Below, piece by piece: positions 6,810-7,005 of a stretch of 7,005 bases of DNA. Location of the stretch: positions 1 to 7,005 of the forward strand of contig JAADEK010000106.1 in assembly GCA_013153455.1 (NCBI GenBank), in the 5' to 3' direction. The stretch comes from Aquificota bacterium (GTDB taxonomy: Bacteria; Aquificota; Aquificia; Aquificales; Aquificaceae). The notes below the pieces were generated by a model. The model worked only from the letters and a program-made list of their open reading frames with translations, searched no databases and was not told the DNA's origin. Made by a program: the position numbers and the translations under genes. Numbering within the stretch: position 1 is the stretch's first letter; each line of letters opens with the position of its first letter.

Positions 6810-7005
6810 GCAAAGTTCGAAAGTGCTGCAGGGACTATAACTAAAAGAACACAAGCACGAAGCACCTATAACTTTTAAAGTCTACTCAATCATAAAAAAC
6901 ACATCTCTCAGGCTTGCGAAGATATGGTTTCAGTATCTCATGGAAACTTAATAAACACGCCAATCGGCTGGTTCTTAGTGGCAATATCTGCTAGTTTCAA
7001 TCTCT
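6798..7005 (-). CRISPR. candidate decayed trailer end of a CRISPR array (array body outside the window)
   Basis: GTTTCA recurs on the + strand at 6798, 6927 and 6994, each time followed within two bases by ATC or TATC. The 6994 copy begins GTTTCAATCTCT and is cut by the window edge. Distances are 129 bp (about two units of 64.5) and 67 bp, fitting a 30-bp repeat plus 35-37-bp spacer. On the - strand the 6927-6956 copy is 30 bp, begins GTTT and ends CATGAGATACTGAAAC. This resembles a repeat class I recall from thermophiles, ending CCTATGAGGAATTGAAAC. The ATTGAAAC-type 3' end implies right-to-left transcription, which makes these copies leader-distal, where repeats commonly decay. The expected copy near 6863 is not recognisable. 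Only one partial intact repeat is visible, so confidence is limited. Confidence 0.42.
6807..6832. repeat. GC-rich inverted repeat (hairpin)
   Basis: CCTGCA (6807-6812) and TGCAGG (6827-6832) form a perfect 6-bp stem with a 14-base loop. No T-run follows on the + strand, so it is not a standard terminator. It stands out in AT-rich surroundings and overlaps the weakest CRISPR-like copy. Confidence 0.35.

Larger units (their letters stand above)
6651..7005. other. 355-bp AT-rich region without a recognisable gene
   Basis: No frame on either strand gives a convincing gene here. The left part (6661-6727) is nearly pure A/T with short repeats. The middle has a TTGACA promoter-like pair and a GC-rich hairpin. 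The right part carries degenerate CRISPR-like repeats up to the window edge. I see no tRNA, rRNA or classical terminator (hairpin plus T-run). Confidence 0.6.

Noticed and set aside
6791..6840. A GTTCGA-containing hairpin suggesting a tRNA T-arm
   Set aside because: No acceptor, D-arm or anticodon-arm pairing can be built around it, and no CCA or acceptor stem is present.
6938..7003. Open - strand frame of 21 codons entering from the right edge (reads LKLADIATKNQPIGVFIKFP before TGA)
   Set aside because: It looks protein-like, but it is short enough to be open by chance and it runs through the CRISPR-like repeat and spacer positions. It is kept only as an alternative to the CRISPR reading.

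Overview
The window looks like chromosomal DNA of a hyperthermophilic bacterium of the Aquificaceae (an Aquifex relative). Three things suggest this. The IlvD, HisRS and PlsY proteins resemble my recollection of the Aquifex aeolicus proteins; this was not searched. The coding style is thermophile-like, with many ATA isoleucine and AGG/AGA arginine codons and proteins rich in Glu, Lys and Arg. The genes are packed very tightly. G+C in the first 6.37 kb is roughly 45-60% by local hand counts.

Layout, left to right. (1) At 2-88 a short reading frame enters from outside the window and runs into the start of ilvD; it may be the tail of an unknown upstream gene. (2) ilvD (64-1731, +) encodes dihydroxy-acid dehydratase of branched-chain amino acid synthesis. 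(3) hldA (1728-2669, -) encodes a stand-alone heptose-7-phosphate kinase of LPS core synthesis. Its stop codon interlocks with that of ilvD. (4) An apparent diguanylate cyclase gene (2681-4534, -) lies just upstream of hldA in the same transcription direction. Its product has a periplasmic CxxCH heme-c motif, a cysteine-rich cytoplasmic sensor region and an intact GGEEF/I-site output domain. (5) A 32-bp divergent spacer separates it from hisS (4567-5796, +), histidyl-tRNA synthetase. (6) plsY (5789-6367, +), a glycerol-3-phosphate acyltransferase, overlaps the hisS end and starts with TTG. (7) Directly after plsY the composition drops to about one third G+C. This AT-rich right end holds a convergent 92-residue ORF of unknown function (6372-6650, -) and about 355 bp without a gene.

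The gene-free right end carries what I read as the worn, leader-distal end of a CRISPR array transcribed right to left. The beginning of a repeat (GTTTCAATCTCT on the + strand) is cut by the window edge. A degenerate 30-bp copy lies 67 bp to its left, and a weaker copy lies 129 bp further left, about two repeat-spacer units. This is the least conventional part of the window, and the main body of the array, if real, lies beyond position 7005.

Functionally the first 6.4 kb is core metabolism: amino acid synthesis, tRNA charging, phospholipid and LPS synthesis. The one signalling gene is placed so that it could be co-expressed with an envelope gene. The right end looks like acquired or variable DNA.
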